Of a stretch of 64,000 bases of DNA, positions 1 through 12,400 are shown piece after piece. The stretch is from Nematostella vectensis. Lineage: Eukaryota > Cnidaria > Anthozoa > Actiniaria > Edwardsiidae. The stretch is from positions 12,274,085-12,338,084 of the forward strand of contig NC_064043.1 of assembly GCF_932526225.1 (NCBI RefSeq), in the 5' to 3' direction. Position numbers and translations under genes: made by a program. The notes beneath the pieces were generated by a model, which did not search any database, was not told the origin of the DNA, and was given only the letters and a program-made list of their open reading frames with translations. Numbering within the stretch: the stretch's first letter is position 1; every line of letters begins with the position of its first letter.

Positions 1-126
1 GAAGTGTAAAGCAAAAAGCATGCACGGCTGGACACCTGCACCAGAAAAATTGAGAGCGTGGACGAAGCACTTTTTAACTATATACATATGCCCCCCCCCC
101 CCCCCTTCCCCACGGCTGATTCTTAC

Positions 127-208
127 CGTCCTTGCTGGAGTTGAGGGTGGCTATCCCATCCGCCAATGCCGCATGCCTGACCAACTGACCTCTGCCTCAG
201 AGCCTGAA
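127..208 (-). other. candidate internal exon (weak)
   Basis: On the minus strand a pyrimidine-rich acceptor (TTTTGTTTTAG) precedes an 82-nt segment that ends at a good donor (G|GTAAGAA). One reading frame is open throughout, while the other two hit stops. It could be an exon of a minus-strand gene running off the left edge. I do not recognise the encoded peptide and the flanking exons are not in the window, so this rests only on splice signals and an open frame. Confidence 0.22.
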
Positions 209-551
209 CTAAAACAAAGGGATTTTTTAAGGCACGGCACGATTTTGGCCTACGACTTGTAGTATACAACTTCAAGTCGTGCCGTGTAGATGGGCCTTTA
301 CACGATAAAAGGAAATAATATCGTTAAAAGTTTCCACGCTCTATCGATGACGATGAATTCGCCAGAATCTTTCACTGTTGCGAGTTCAATGCAAAGGAAC
401 CGTAGGTTTCACGAGCGAACTAAATCCATTTGAATCACTAAAAATCAAACCTTCCTTCCATGAAAACGGCATAATAATAAAATAACATCTTTAAAAATAA
501 TAAGATATGTCAATAGTTATTAAAACCAAAACATGTACCATGGTGCCATGA

Positions 552-2532
552 TCAATACAGACCTAATCGCATCACTCTTTTTCGGTGCCCGCTAAGTGCC
601 ATACCAGCGGTCTCTAGCGCATGCTCCGTGAGGCCCAGGAGTGCTTCAAGGCTGGAGAATCCAGCAGCGAAGAGTCCTTCTAGGAACTGACTCAGTCCCA
701 GGCTCTCTAGAAGTGCACTCACTACACGATCGTCTGAATATCAAGACAAATTTACCATAAGGTAAAAAAGTAATTTCTCGTTACAACAGCAGCTTTAAAC
801 AGTTTGGGGATCTCGAAATGAAGTCAATTTTATTCAGCCTCTACAATTAACAGTTTAATTCAATATAATGCATAGTATTGCTATTTTTTTCATAAGAACC
901 TTTTTATAAGAACGTTCAGCCTGAGATTTCAACAAACTTTTTATTGTGATGTGTTCTAAAATGCAGAATCATTTTGCCTTGACAATACCAACCATAAATA
1001 TTTCTATTGATTTGTTTAATTCTCTTCTAATAGTTCATTGGGTACTATATTTTTATACACTTAAAATTAAAGAACATACTTAAGAACATTTTCAGCCTCG
1101 AAATACTCCAAATATAAGAATGGCCCAGCCTCAACTGAAAATTGGACGTTCTTATAAAAAAAAAGGGTATATGCTGGCAAATTACCCAGAAGACATTGGA
1201 GATTAGGTTGGGACGCGCTTATGCATAACAACACAGGGTCTCGATTGGGAAGGGGGGGGGGGGGGGGTCTGCATGTCGGTAGTCAGTTTTCCATAATTTG
1301 TCGGTAGTCGGTAAGAATTACCGGTCTTTCTCGGTAGTCGGTGAATCTAAGCTATGTTCGCTTTTGTACTAGATTTCACGTATAAACAAGATTTAACATT
1401 ATTTAGGATTGATTAGTAATTAATAACTTATTGATAATAAATTAATTATGGCGGTTAAAAATTGACTGAAGAAAAGTTGATGCAACAGGAAATACATAGT
1501 GCAGATTCTGAAATGGCCGAATTTAAGTAGATTGACGATGGAAGTAAAGAGTAAAAATACCGGAAATAATAAAATTTCGGTAGTCGGCAAATATTTTTTG
1601 TCGCTAGCCACTAGTTTTTTTTTCATGTTTGTCGGTAGTCAGTTAACTTTTTAAGCCGTTTGTCGCTAGTCGGTTAACCCCATCCAGGCCCTGACAACAG
1701 GCCAAAGTGCCTGATTAAAATGCTAATCGTTTAGGTGAAATGACAAAGCCACTGAAATGAGTTAAAACGCTGACAGTAGAGTAATGTTATTTCGTGCAGA
1801 TTTGGAAAATACAACTAGTGCAGACCAGACCGGCTTTTTAAAACACACTAGACACTAACCAAAAGAAAAGCCAAAAAAGAAAAGAGCAATCACTCATTGT
1901 TCAAAACAAAACGAAAGCAGAACCATACTGATTATCTTGTCTTTATTCTAAATGAATTTAAAAAACCAAAAATAGCAAGTAATGAAAATAAAAAAAACAA
2001 TCACTAATTGTTCAAACAAACAAAAAAGCAAACGCAGTCTTCAAGACTAATAACGGGTGGAGACAAACCATGCTTTTTTTTACTGCTTCGAATAAAGACA
2101 ATAAACGAAAAGTCATTGTTAACTATTCTCTATACAGTGGAATTGCAGCGGCATTTAGACACAGGTGGGTGCATTATGTGACGAACAAATCAGACATAAT
2201 AGGGAAAACAGACTCAGCTGCATTTACCTTTGTTCAATAAATATCCGTTTCAAATAGATATTTTGTAAGTTTTAAAAATTCCTTGCTGACTTTGCGAAAT
2301 TATTTTTTCTTATACAAAAGTAATGCCTTTCACTCAAATTTAGCAAAATATTACCTTCATATAGTGCAATGGCCAATGTTTTTCTGTCTTCGGCATCTGA
2401 GATAACATGTTCATTGTCCTCGGTTTCCATATAAATAATGTCTTGCATAGAAGTGAACCCAGAATTCTCGAGTCCGTTTAACAAGTGATGTAGCCCTTTG
2501 CTTTTAAAAAAATCAATGACCCTGTCTTCCAT
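552..2532 (-). CDS. small protein with two SAM-like domains, two exons
   Basis: Coding exons are 2355-2532 and 552-733 (178 + 182 nt, phase 1 intron), giving 119 residues. The ATG at 2532 has an in-frame TAG 33 nt upstream, which supports this start. Residues about 4-58 and 62-115 each show the pattern of a sterile alpha motif domain. The first contains KSKGLHHLLNGLENSGFTS and ends around DAEDRKTLAIAL. The second contains ESLGLSQFLEGLFAAGFSS and ends around SGHRKRVMRLG. SAM domains mediate protein-protein oligomerisation or RNA binding, and no other domain is visible. Donor (GAAG|GTAAT) and acceptor (ATTCAG) are canonical and phase is kept. The 1.6-kb intron carries two MITE-like elements. 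I cannot assign an orthologue. It may be a stand-alone tandem-SAM adaptor, or an extra 5' exon could exist. Confidence 0.68.
901..1160. mobile_element. MITE-like element, TIR TTTTTATAAGAACGTTC
   Basis: The segment begins TTTTTATAAGAACGTTC and ends with the near-complement GGACGTTCTTATAAAAA, about 260 bp apart, with no coding capacity. A diverged second copy of its interior (GTGATGTGTTCTA, then CCCAGCCTCA near the end) lies at about 34500-34700 in flippase intron 1. This suggests a dispersed family. It sits in the intron of the SAM gene. The superfamily is not determined. Confidence 0.55.
1234..1693. mobile_element. hAT-like non-autonomous element
   Basis: About 460 bp bounded by imperfect inverted ends of the type CAGGGTCTCGATTGGG and, on the other strand, CAGGGCCTGGATGGGG. 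The same 6-bp sequence ACAACA lies directly outside both ends. Inside are a 16-bp G run and several copies of the motif GTCGGTAGTCGGT in direct orientation (about 1275-1345 and 1577-1672). A CAGGG terminus is typical of hAT elements, but the short duplicated flank leaves the class uncertain. No transposase is present. It lies in the intron of the SAM gene. Confidence 0.45.
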
Positions 2533-3246
2533 TATTATAACGACGTGAGAAAAAGCAGTTTCCTATATAAGACACCTTTACTCTACGCTGACATGTTTAA
2601 AAATGGTTTCTTTTCTACTCTTAAAACGCGCGGATTGCAAGCGAGTTTTTAGCGCCGAGACAATACAATTCACTTGTCCTGGGAATAATAATTGACATAT
2701 AATCATATTGGAGAGAACAAAGGATTTTTTATTTCTCTTCCGGTAAAATAACAAGTAATTTTTTGGAAAAACGTTATCGATACCACTAGTGAAATACCAA
2801 AAAAATATTTTGTGAGTGGAAATATGTAACAATTGGGACTTGCAAGGTTTATTTTTTATTGAAATTTGAGAAAATGCTTGACTGAGAAGACATCAAGACG
2901 ACGGTTAAGTCAGAAGACTCTTTGAGTGAAACACGTGGCATAATCAGGGATGGAAATTCTAGGTTTTACAAAAGCTTTTGTTTACCTTTAAGCGTCGTAT
3001 CAAACCTTGGCAAATTCCAATAGCCAACATGAAACGACTCGTTTTGTAAGCTCCTGGGGCCCAATTTGATGACAGGAAGTCGAAGTCAAATTTTTCGTCT
3101 TTTTGTTTATATTTTTGGAAATTTACTAGCGGCACCGCCAACGTACAAATTGGTTAGTTTATTCCATTACAAATAACAGACTTTTTCTATAAAAAAAAAA
3201 GAATTTGTATAAAGACTTCTCAACACCAAACTTATCAACAATTTCC

Positions 3247-3467
3247 TTAAACCTGCATTCGCACGAGATTATATTTCCGGTCAATTACTTAACAATCTCC
3301 TATGATTTTTAACGGAAAACTCCATAAAATATAAAGCAGTGTGGTTTGAACCTTTTTTTCTAGGACATGATCGATAATTTAGAGCTGATAGCCGGTTAAA
3401 TAGCACGGGTTCTTGTGTCGGTTTTTGTCAGCCAGCCGGAAGTAAACTGGAGAAATTGCCGCTTTAA
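3247..3467. mobile_element. TTAA-flanked MITE, copy 1 (diverged)
   Basis: About 221 bp that align along their length, in inverted orientation, with the element at 6058-6311. Shared blocks include ATGATTTTTAACGGAAAAC and GATCGATAATTTAGAGC. Ends are TTAAACCTGCATT and GCCGCTTTAA, so TTAA lies at both borders. No ORF. TTAA target duplications are typical of piggyBac-type elements. Assignment beyond that is inference. Confidence 0.55.
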
Positions 3468-4058
3468 CGAATATCTTTAAAAGGGTACGATATATAATGT
3501 TCTTGTTGAAAAGATTCTCCTCAAAGGGTTATAAAATCAAAGTTTCTCTCGCACACAATCGAAAAGGCACCTCTGTGCATCTCTCTTGAACTTTAGACAG
3601 TCTGTACATAGAGACTAAAAGAGCTCTTAGCTAAATGTCAATTCTGTCAGCTCTTTTGAAATGCCACTAAGAATAGGAGAGATGCACTCTCGCGATATCA
3701 GTAGGGCCATTGTAATGGTCAACAGAGTTAAGATGATACCTCTCTTGCCCACTCAAACTTAACCTTGAGCTTTTGTTTGAAACTTATCTTCAAGCCTAGT
3801 GAGTTGGGGGCGGAGTAGTGCAATCTGGGCATGCTTGAAACAGTTCTTTATTTCGATGATTTTTCATGGGACGTCAAAAAAAAAACAAAAAAAAAAACAA
3901 GGAATCATACCATTGTTCATATTGTGTGAATAATGCCAGGCGCCCTAGCCAGAATTCGGGCAATGTGCGTCTAGTTTGTGTACCCGCTGACCACCAAATG
4001 TACCCGGGTGGTAGTTTGACCGACCTTTGTCCCCAGGGTCTTCTGGGTAATCTTCAAT
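3468..4058. other. intergenic, nothing firm; short hairpin
   Basis: No gene seen. An imperfect inverted repeat with ends GTGCATCTCTC (about 3576) and GAGAGATGCAC (about 3676) could form a hairpin or be a tiny MITE. An A-rich stretch lies at 3877-3900. Confidence 0.3.
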
Positions 4059-4232
4059 ATGGCGTCAGAGAATTATACAGAAAAGCCGGAGGATGAAGTT
4101 GACTTTAGACCCACCCCAATTCTTTTACCCAACGCGTTGCGTACTTACTGTCACGTTGTTGATGCTGCTGAAGGCGGAAAAATTCAGAAAAATAAACAAA
4201 AGAAAAAACAACAACTGGATTGTTGTTGCTAA
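4059..4232 (+). CDS. hypothetical small ORF, 57 aa, possible first exon
   Basis: The ATG lies in CAATATGGCGTC, close to the AANATGGCG context common at animal gene starts. The 57-codon frame begins MASENYTEKPEDEV, continues with an ordinary-looking composition, and turns Lys/Gln rich before a TAA. I do not recognise it and see no convincing splice donor. An AATAAA-like signal (TCAATAAAA) occurs near 4771. It may be a real short gene, the first exon of one, or chance. Confidence 0.28.
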   Translation: MASENYTEKPEDEVDFRPTPILLPNALRTYCHVVDAAEGGKIQKNKQKKKQQLDCCC

Positions 4233-6057
4233 CATTTTTCGGATCCATGCCAATTTTCGTCTTTCCTCGCCTGGCACATTTTTAAAAGTGTATTTTCGGT
4301 TGAATTAGGTAAATTAAGTTGAATATAAAAGATTGCATTTCAAGATTTCTTCACATAATTTGTGCTCCAATATTGAAAAAAACGCGTATAACAAGGGTTC
4401 TTTAATTGTCTTTATTCTTTCAACTGACATTATATGGTACACAATGATGTACTAAATAGGGGTACAGTCTAACAACTTCCCTTTCAACAGTCAAATTCCT
4501 TGTAGACACGCCTGCGGAGTTATCCGCTGATCAGAGCTCAAGGCAGGCAGCAAAAGTGGTGAAATGGTAGAATGAGATGTGTCACTGCAATTTTGTATTG
4601 GGACACAGAAAGCAGGCCATGCCAAAAACTTTGACAAATCAAAGTTTCTTTTGAAGACATGTCGTAGTGACCCAGCTAATCAGATTACGTGGTATAGAAG
4701 AATTTCTAACGCATACATCGTTGTTTTAACTCCGTCAAAGTTGTACCGCGTGGCCCAGTTTTTGTGTCCTCAATAAAAATATTCTTCAAACTCAAAATTG
4801 TCTAGACAATCTCCATTATGGCTTGCACCAATCAAGACACTTTGATTGGTAGGCACTTTAGTGGTTTTTGATCTTGGAACCTCACTACAAAATGCCGCTG
4901 ACCAATCAAAAAGCAGAAAGTTCAGAATTTGAATGACAGGACGACAATCAAGAAATTGGAAAACATTGAGATATTTCGCAAACTATTTGCAGTAGGTTGA
5001 CCTAAACATATTTCTAGCAGTAATACATTGTTCCTTCCAAAAACAAAAACACAGAAATTTGACTGTAATTGGGCGCAGTTGTTCATAGTTAGTGATATTT
5101 TTTTACCTACTTAGTAGTGATATTTTTTTACCTATTTAGTACTGTTGAGCATTTGTATTCGACTGCTGCTCTCTCCTCGAGTACTCAAAACGCTTCTAAA
5201 GCAATTGGAACATTCAATATTTCAATAAATAAATACCCCTTTAACAGTGGTGTAACAATATTTTCGTAATAAAAATTGTTCGTACTATGTAAAATAACTA
5301 GAGGACCAAAGTAGGTCAAAGTGTGCTGGAAGATATGGAATATGGAGCACAAGTCTGCCACGAACAAGAATGATCAAATATGAATACGAGAATTAAGGAT
5401 AACAATATGACATAAGGAAAAAAGGTAGAATTAAATAGCCACACGCGAGAGTGCAGAAATTAACTCCGGCAGATTTAGCCGGATTTAAGCTTGGTCCTAT
5501 TTGAATAATAGAGCTAAGTTTGGAATAATGATTTGATCTGGATAACCCACATAGATAGACAATAGTCCATCTGACTAATTATACATTAACATCCATTAAT
5601 CTTTCCCTCTCCCCTAGGATAATGAGATATGAATTCGATATATTACTTATCATAATGACAATTTGTTTTTAAGTGACCTATGATACCCCATGTGATTTCA
5701 ACAGAATGTGCACAGAAAAAAGAGAAACATTACAAAAACTAAAGGCAAATACCGTCAACTTAGAGACGCCCATAGAGAGTTAAAATATTAACAATTATCC
5801 CTACACCCCCCCACCAAACATCGATATTATCTTGAATACCTTGAAACGCTGCAGTAAACCATGGTTTACCATCTGAAATGGTTCAAATTAACTTGGTAAG
5901 TCTACAGCATTCCTTAACATGACAACACAACAGCAAAAGATGGCGCCGCGGCGGTCCTATACGAGAGAATACAAGGCATTCCCGCCCTTACTTGCCTAAC
6001 ATAACTTCTTCAATACGCATGCGCCTTAAACTTATCTCCCCTTTACCCAAACGCTCA
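4233..6057. other. intergenic stretch
   Basis: No gene seen. A short palindromic element with arms ACCAATCAA and TTGATTGGT lies around 4829-4853. A ~25-bp direct duplication (AGTGATATTTTTTTACCTA) lies at about 5092-5142. It probably includes the 3' UTR of the minus-strand flippase gene close to 6418, but I could not place a clear poly(A) signal. Confidence 0.35.
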
Positions 6058-6311
6058 TTAAAGCCGCATTGTCACCAGTTTGCTTCCGGAGGTCCGTCGG
6101 AAACCTCAACCGTTAAAAGACAAAAGAATCTATTAGAATCCGAGATATTTAACAGGCCATCCGCTCTAAATTATCGATCACATCCTCGAAGAAACTTCCA
6201 ATAGACACACTGCTTTCAATATTTTGAAATATTTTTTGCGTTTTCCGTTAAAAATCATCGGAGATTGCTACGTAATCGACCGGAAGTAAACTGGTGACAA
6301 TGCGGCTTTAA
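6058..6311. mobile_element. TTAA-flanked MITE, copy 2
   Basis: 254 bp with inverted termini of about 33 bp. The left end is TTAAAGCCGCATTGTCACCA and the right end is its complement with few mismatches. TTAA is at each border and there is no coding capacity. A diverged inverted relative lies at 3247-3467. It is just 3' of the flippase stop codon, so it is probably transcribed in that gene's 3' UTR. Confidence 0.65.
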
Positions 6312-6418
6312 GCGTAACAAAACAGTGGCACGTGCATGGCACGGCGGCGAGATTGGTGTGGCGGTTAGACGTAAACCGCAGCTATGGCGTCCCTCTTGAG
6401 TGACGGGATGACGTCTAG

Positions 6419-9400
6419 TCAATCGCCACGAGGCTTCTTGAGGGTCGTGTCGTATCGCCTGATCAGCTCCGCCTGCGGGTCAAATAGAACGCTATCAGAA
6501 CTACGCAACGAAATGGTACACCGTATGAAATGGCACAACCTATTTTAGAAGAGCAAACAGAAAGCGACCAAATCCTAAAGGAGCAAACAGAACGCGATCA
6601 AAACTACGCAACGAAATGGCCAACCCAATCCTAGAGAAGCAAACAGAACGCGATCAAAACTACGCAACGAAATGGCCAACCCAATCCTAGAGAAGCAAAC
6701 AGAACGCGATCAAAACTACGCAACGAAATGGCCAACCCAATCTTAGAGAAGCAAACAGAACGCGATCAAAACTAAGCAACGAAATGGCCAACCCAATCCT
6801 AGAGAAGCAAACAGAACGCGGTCCAAGCTACGCAACGAAATGGCCAACCCAATCCTAGAGAAGCAAACAGAACGCGATCAAAACTACGCAACGAAATGGC
6901 CAACCCAATCCTGGAGAAGCAAACAGAACGCGATCAAAACTACGCAACGAAATGGCCAACCCAATCCTGGAGAAGCAAACAGAACGCGATCAAAACTATG
7001 CAACGAAATGGCCAACCCAATCCTAGAGAAGCAAACAGAACGCGATCAAAACTACGCAACGAAATGGCCATCCCAATCCTAGAGAAGCAAACAGAACGCG
7101 TTCAAAACTACGCAACGAAATGGCCAACCCAATCCTAGAGAAGCAAACAGAACGCGATCAAAACTACGCAACGAAATGGCCAACCCAATCCTAGAGAAGC
7201 AAACAGAACGCGATCAAAACTACGCAACGAAATGGCCAACCCAATCCTAGAGAAGCAAACAGAACGCGATCAAAACTACGCAACGAAATGGCCAACCCAA
7301 TCCTAGAGAAGCAAACAGAACGCGATCAAAACTACGCAACGAAATGGCCAACCCAATCCTAGAGAAGCACACAGAGCGCGATCAAAACTACGCAACGAAA
7401 TGGCCATCCCAATCCTATAGAAGCACACAAAACGCGATCAAAACTACGCAACGAAATGGCCAACCCAATCCTAGAGAAGCAAACAGAACGCGATGAAAAC
7501 TACGCAACGAAATGGCCAACCCAATCCTAGAGAAGCAAACAGAACGCGATCAAAACTACGCAACGAAATGGCCAACCCAATCCTAGAGAAGCAAACAGAA
7601 CGCGATCAAAACTACGCAACGAAATGGCTAACCCAATCCTAGAGAAGCAAACAGAACGCGATCAAAACTACGCAACGAAATGGCCAACCCAATCCTAGAG
7701 AAGCAAACAGAACGCGATCAAAACTACGCAACGAAATGGCCAACCCAATCCTAGAGAAGCAAACAGAACGCGATCAAAACTACGCAACGAAATGGCCAAC
7801 CCAATCCTAGAGAAGCAAACAGAACGCGATCAAAACTACGCAACGAAATGGCCAACCCAATCCTAGAGAAGCAAACAGAACGCGATCAAAACTACGCAAC
7901 GAAATGGCCAACCCAATCCTAGAGAAGCACACAGAACGCGATCAAAACTACGCAACGAAATGGCCAACCCAATCCTAGAGAAACAAACAGAACGCGATCA
8001 AAACTACGCAACGAAATGGCCAACCCAATCCTAGAGAAGCACACAGAACGCGATCAAAACTACGCAACGAAATGGCCAACCCAATCCTAGTGAAGCAAAC
8101 AGAACGCGATCAAAACTACGCAACGAAATGGCCAACCCAATCCTTGAGAAGCAAACAGAACGCGATCAAAACTACGCAACGAAATGGCCAACCCAATCCT
8201 AGAGAAGCAAACAGAACGCGATCAAAACTACGCAACGAAATGGCCAACCCAATCCTAGAGAAGCACACAGAACGCGATCAAAACTACGCAACGAAATGGC
8301 CAACCCAATCCTAGAGAAGCACACAGAACGCGATCAAAACTACGCAACGAAATGGCCAACCCAATCCTAGAGAAGCACACAGAACGCGATCAAAACTACG
8401 CAACGAAATGGCCAACCCAATCCTAGAGAAACAAACAGAACGCGATCAAAACTACGCAACGAAATGGCCAACCCAATCCTAGAGAAGCACACAGAACGCG
8501 ATCAAAACTACGCAACGAAATGGCCAACCCTATCCTAGAGAAACAAACAGAACGCGATCAAAACTACGCAACGAAATGGCCAACCCAATCCTAGAGAAGC
8601 ACACAGAACGCGATCAAAACTACGCAACGAAATGGCCAACCCAATCCTAGAGAAACAAAAAGAACGCGATCAAAACTACGCAACGAAATGGCCAACCCAA
8701 TCCTAGAGAAGCACACAGAACGCGATCAAAACTACGCAACGAAATGGCCAACCCAATCCTAGAGAAGCAAACAGAACGCGATCAAAACTACGCAACGAAA
8801 TGGCCAACCCAATCCTAGAGAAGCAAACAGAACGCGATCAAAACTACGCAACAAAATGGCCAACCCAATCCTAGAGAAGCAAACAGAACGCGATCAAAAC
8901 TACGCAACGAAATGGCCAACCCAATCCTAGAGAAGCAAACAGAACGCGATCAAAACTACGCAACGAAATGGCCAACCCAATCCTGGAGAAGCAAACAGAA
9001 CGCGATCAAAACTACGCAACGAAATGGCCAACCCAATCCTTGAGAAGCAAACAGAACGCGATCAAAACTACGCAACGGAATGGCCAACCCAATCCTAGAG
9101 AAGCAAACAGAACGCGATCAAAACTACGCAACGAAATGGCCAACCCAATCCTAGAGAAGCAAACAGAACGCGATCAAAACTACGCAACGAAATGGTCAAC
9201 CCAATCCTAGAGAAGCAAACAGAACGCGATCAAAACTACGCAACGAAATGGCCAACCCAATCCTAGAGAAGCACACAGAACGCGATCAAAACTACGCAAC
9301 GAAATGGCCAACCCAATCCTAGAGAAGCAAACAGAACGCGATCAAAACTACGCAACGAAATGGCCAACCCAATCCTAGAGAAGCACACAGAACGCGATCC

Positions 9401-12400
9401 AAGCTACGCAACGAAATGGCCAACCCAATCCTAGAGAAGCACACAGAACGCGATCCAAGCTACGCAACGAAATGGCCAACCCAATCCTAGAGAAGCAAAC
9501 AGAACGCGATCAAAACTACGCAACGAAATGGCCAACCCAATCCTAGAGAAGCAAACAGAACGCGATCAAAACTACGCAACGAAATGGTCAACCCAATCTT
9601 AGAGAAGCAAACAGAACGCGATCAAAACTACGCAACGAAATGGCCAACCCAATCCTAGAGAAGCACACAGAACGCGATCAAAACTACGCAACGAAATGGC
9701 CAACCCAATCCTAGAGAAGCACACAGAACGCGATCAAAACTACGCAACGAAATGGCCAACCCAATCCTAGAGAAGCACACAGAACGCGATCAAAACTACG
9801 CAACGAAATGGCCAACCCAATCCTAGAGAAGCACACAGAACGCGATCAAAACTACGCAACGAAATGGCCAACCCAATCCTAGAGAAGCACACAGAACGCG
9901 ATCAAAACTACGCAACGAAATGGCCAACCCAATCCTAGAGAAGCACACAGAACGCGATCAAAACTACGCAACGAAATGGCCAACCCAATCCTAGAGAAGC
10001 ACACAGAACGCGATCAAAACTACGCAACGAAATGGCCAACCCAATCCTAGAGAAGCAAACAGAACGCGATCAAAACTACGCAACGAAATGGCCAACCCAA
10101 TCCTAGAGAAGCAAACAGAACGCGATCAAAACTACGCAACGAAATGGCCAACCCAATCCTGGAGAAGCAAACAGAACGCGATCAAAACTACGCAACGAAA
10201 TGGCCAACCCAATCCTTGAGAAGCAAACAGAACGCGATCAAAACTACGCAACGGAATGGCCAACCCAATCCTAGAGAAGCAAACAGAACGCGATCAAAAC
10301 TACGCAACGAAATGGCCAACCCAATCCTAGAGAAGCAAACAGAACGCGATCAAAACTACGCAACGAAATGGTCAACCCAATCCTAGAGAAGCAAACAGAA
10401 CGCGATCAAAACTACGCAACGAAATGGCCAACCCAATCCTAGAGAAGCACACAGAACGCGATCAAAACTACGCAACGAAATGGCCAACCCAATCCTAGAG
10501 AAGCAAACAGAACGCGATCAAAACTACGCAACGAAATGGCCAACCCAATCCTAGAGAAGCACACAGAACGCGATCCAAGCTACGCAACGAAATGGCCAAC
10601 CCAATCCTAGAGAAGCACACAGAACGCGATCCAAGCTACGCAACGAAATGGCCAACCCAATCCTAGAGAAGCAAACAGAACGCGATCAAAACTACGCAAC
10701 GAAATGGCCAACCCAATCCTAGAGAAGCAAACAGAACGCGATCAAAACTACGCAACGAAATGGTCAACCCAATCCTAGAGAAGCAAACAGAACGCGATCA
10801 AAACTACGCAACGAAATGGCCAACCCAATCCTAGAGAAGCACACAGAACGCGATCAAAACTACGCAACGAAATGGCCAACCCAATCCTAGAGAAGCAAAC
10901 AGAACGCGATCAAAACTACGCAACGAAATGGCCAACCCAATCCTAGAGAAGCACACAGAACGCGATCAAAACTACGCAACGAAATGGCCAACCCAATCCT
11001 AGAGAAGCACACAGAACGCGATCAAAACTACGCAACGAAATGGCCAACCCAATCCTAGAGAAGCACACAGAACGCGATCAAAACTACGCAACGAAATGGC
11101 CAACCCAATCCTAGAGAAGCACACAGAACGCGATCAAAACTACGCAACGAAATGGCCAACCCAATCCTAGAGAAGCAAACAGAACGCGATCAAAACTACG
11201 CAACGAAATGGCCAACCCAATCCTAGAGAAGCACACAGAACGCGATCAAAACTACGCAACGAAATGGCCAACCCAATCCTAGAGAAGCACACAGAACGCG
11301 ATCAAAACTACGCAACGAAATGGCCAACCCAATCCTAGAGAAGCAAACAGAACGCGATCAAAACTACGCAACGAAATGGCCAACCCAATCCTAGAGAAGC
11401 ACACAGAACGCGATCAAAACTACGCAACGAAATGGCCAACCCAATCCTAGAGAAGCACACAGAACGCGATCAAAACTACGCAACGAAATGGCCAACCCAA
11501 TTCTAGAGAAGCACACAGAACGCGATCAAAACTACGCAACGAAATGGCCAACCCAATCCTAGAGAAACAAACAGAACGCGATCAAAACTACGCAACGAAA
11601 TGGCCAACCCAATCCTAGAGAAACAAACAGAACGCGATCAAAACTACGCAACGAAATGGCCAACCCAATCCTAGAGAAGCACACAGAACGCGATCAAAAC
11701 TACGCAACGAAATGGCCAACCCAATCCTAGAGAAGCAAACAGAACGCGATCAAAACTACGCAACGAAATGGCCAACCCAATCCTGGAGAAGCAAACAGAA
11801 CGCGATCAAAACTACGCAACGAAATGGCCAACCCAATCCTAGAGAAGCACACAGAACGCGATCAAAACTACGCAACGAAATGGCCAACCCAATCCTGGAG
11901 AAGCAAACAGAACGCGATCAAAACTATGCAACGAAATGGCCAACCCAATCCTAGAGAAGCAAACAGAACGCGATCAAAACTACGCAACGAAATGGCCATC
12001 CCAATCCTAGAGAAGCAAACAGAACGCGATCAAAACTACGCAACGAAATGGCCAACCCAATCCTAGAGAAGCAAACAGAACGCGATCAAAACTACGCAAC
12101 GAAATGGCCAACCCAATCCTAGAGAAGCAAACAGAACGCGATCAAAACTACGCAACGAAATGGCCAACCCAATCCTAGAGAAGCAAACAGAACGCGATCA
12201 AAACTACGCAACGAAATGGCCAACCCAATCCTAGAGAAGCACACAGAACGCGATCAAAACTACGCAACGAAATGGCCAACCCAATCCTAGAGAAGCACAC
12301 AGAACGCGATCAAAACTACGCAACGAAATGGCCAACCCAATCCTAGAGAAGCAAACAGAACGCGATCAAAACTACGCAACGAAATGGCCAACCCAATCCT

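Noticed and set aside
6840..12066. Seven open frames of 80 codons ([15 protein letters not shown] type) in the 56-bp array
   Set aside because: The frames are cyclic translations of a 56-bp satellite in three frames, ended wherever CCTAGAG brings TAG in frame; they lie inside an intron of the opposite-strand flippase.
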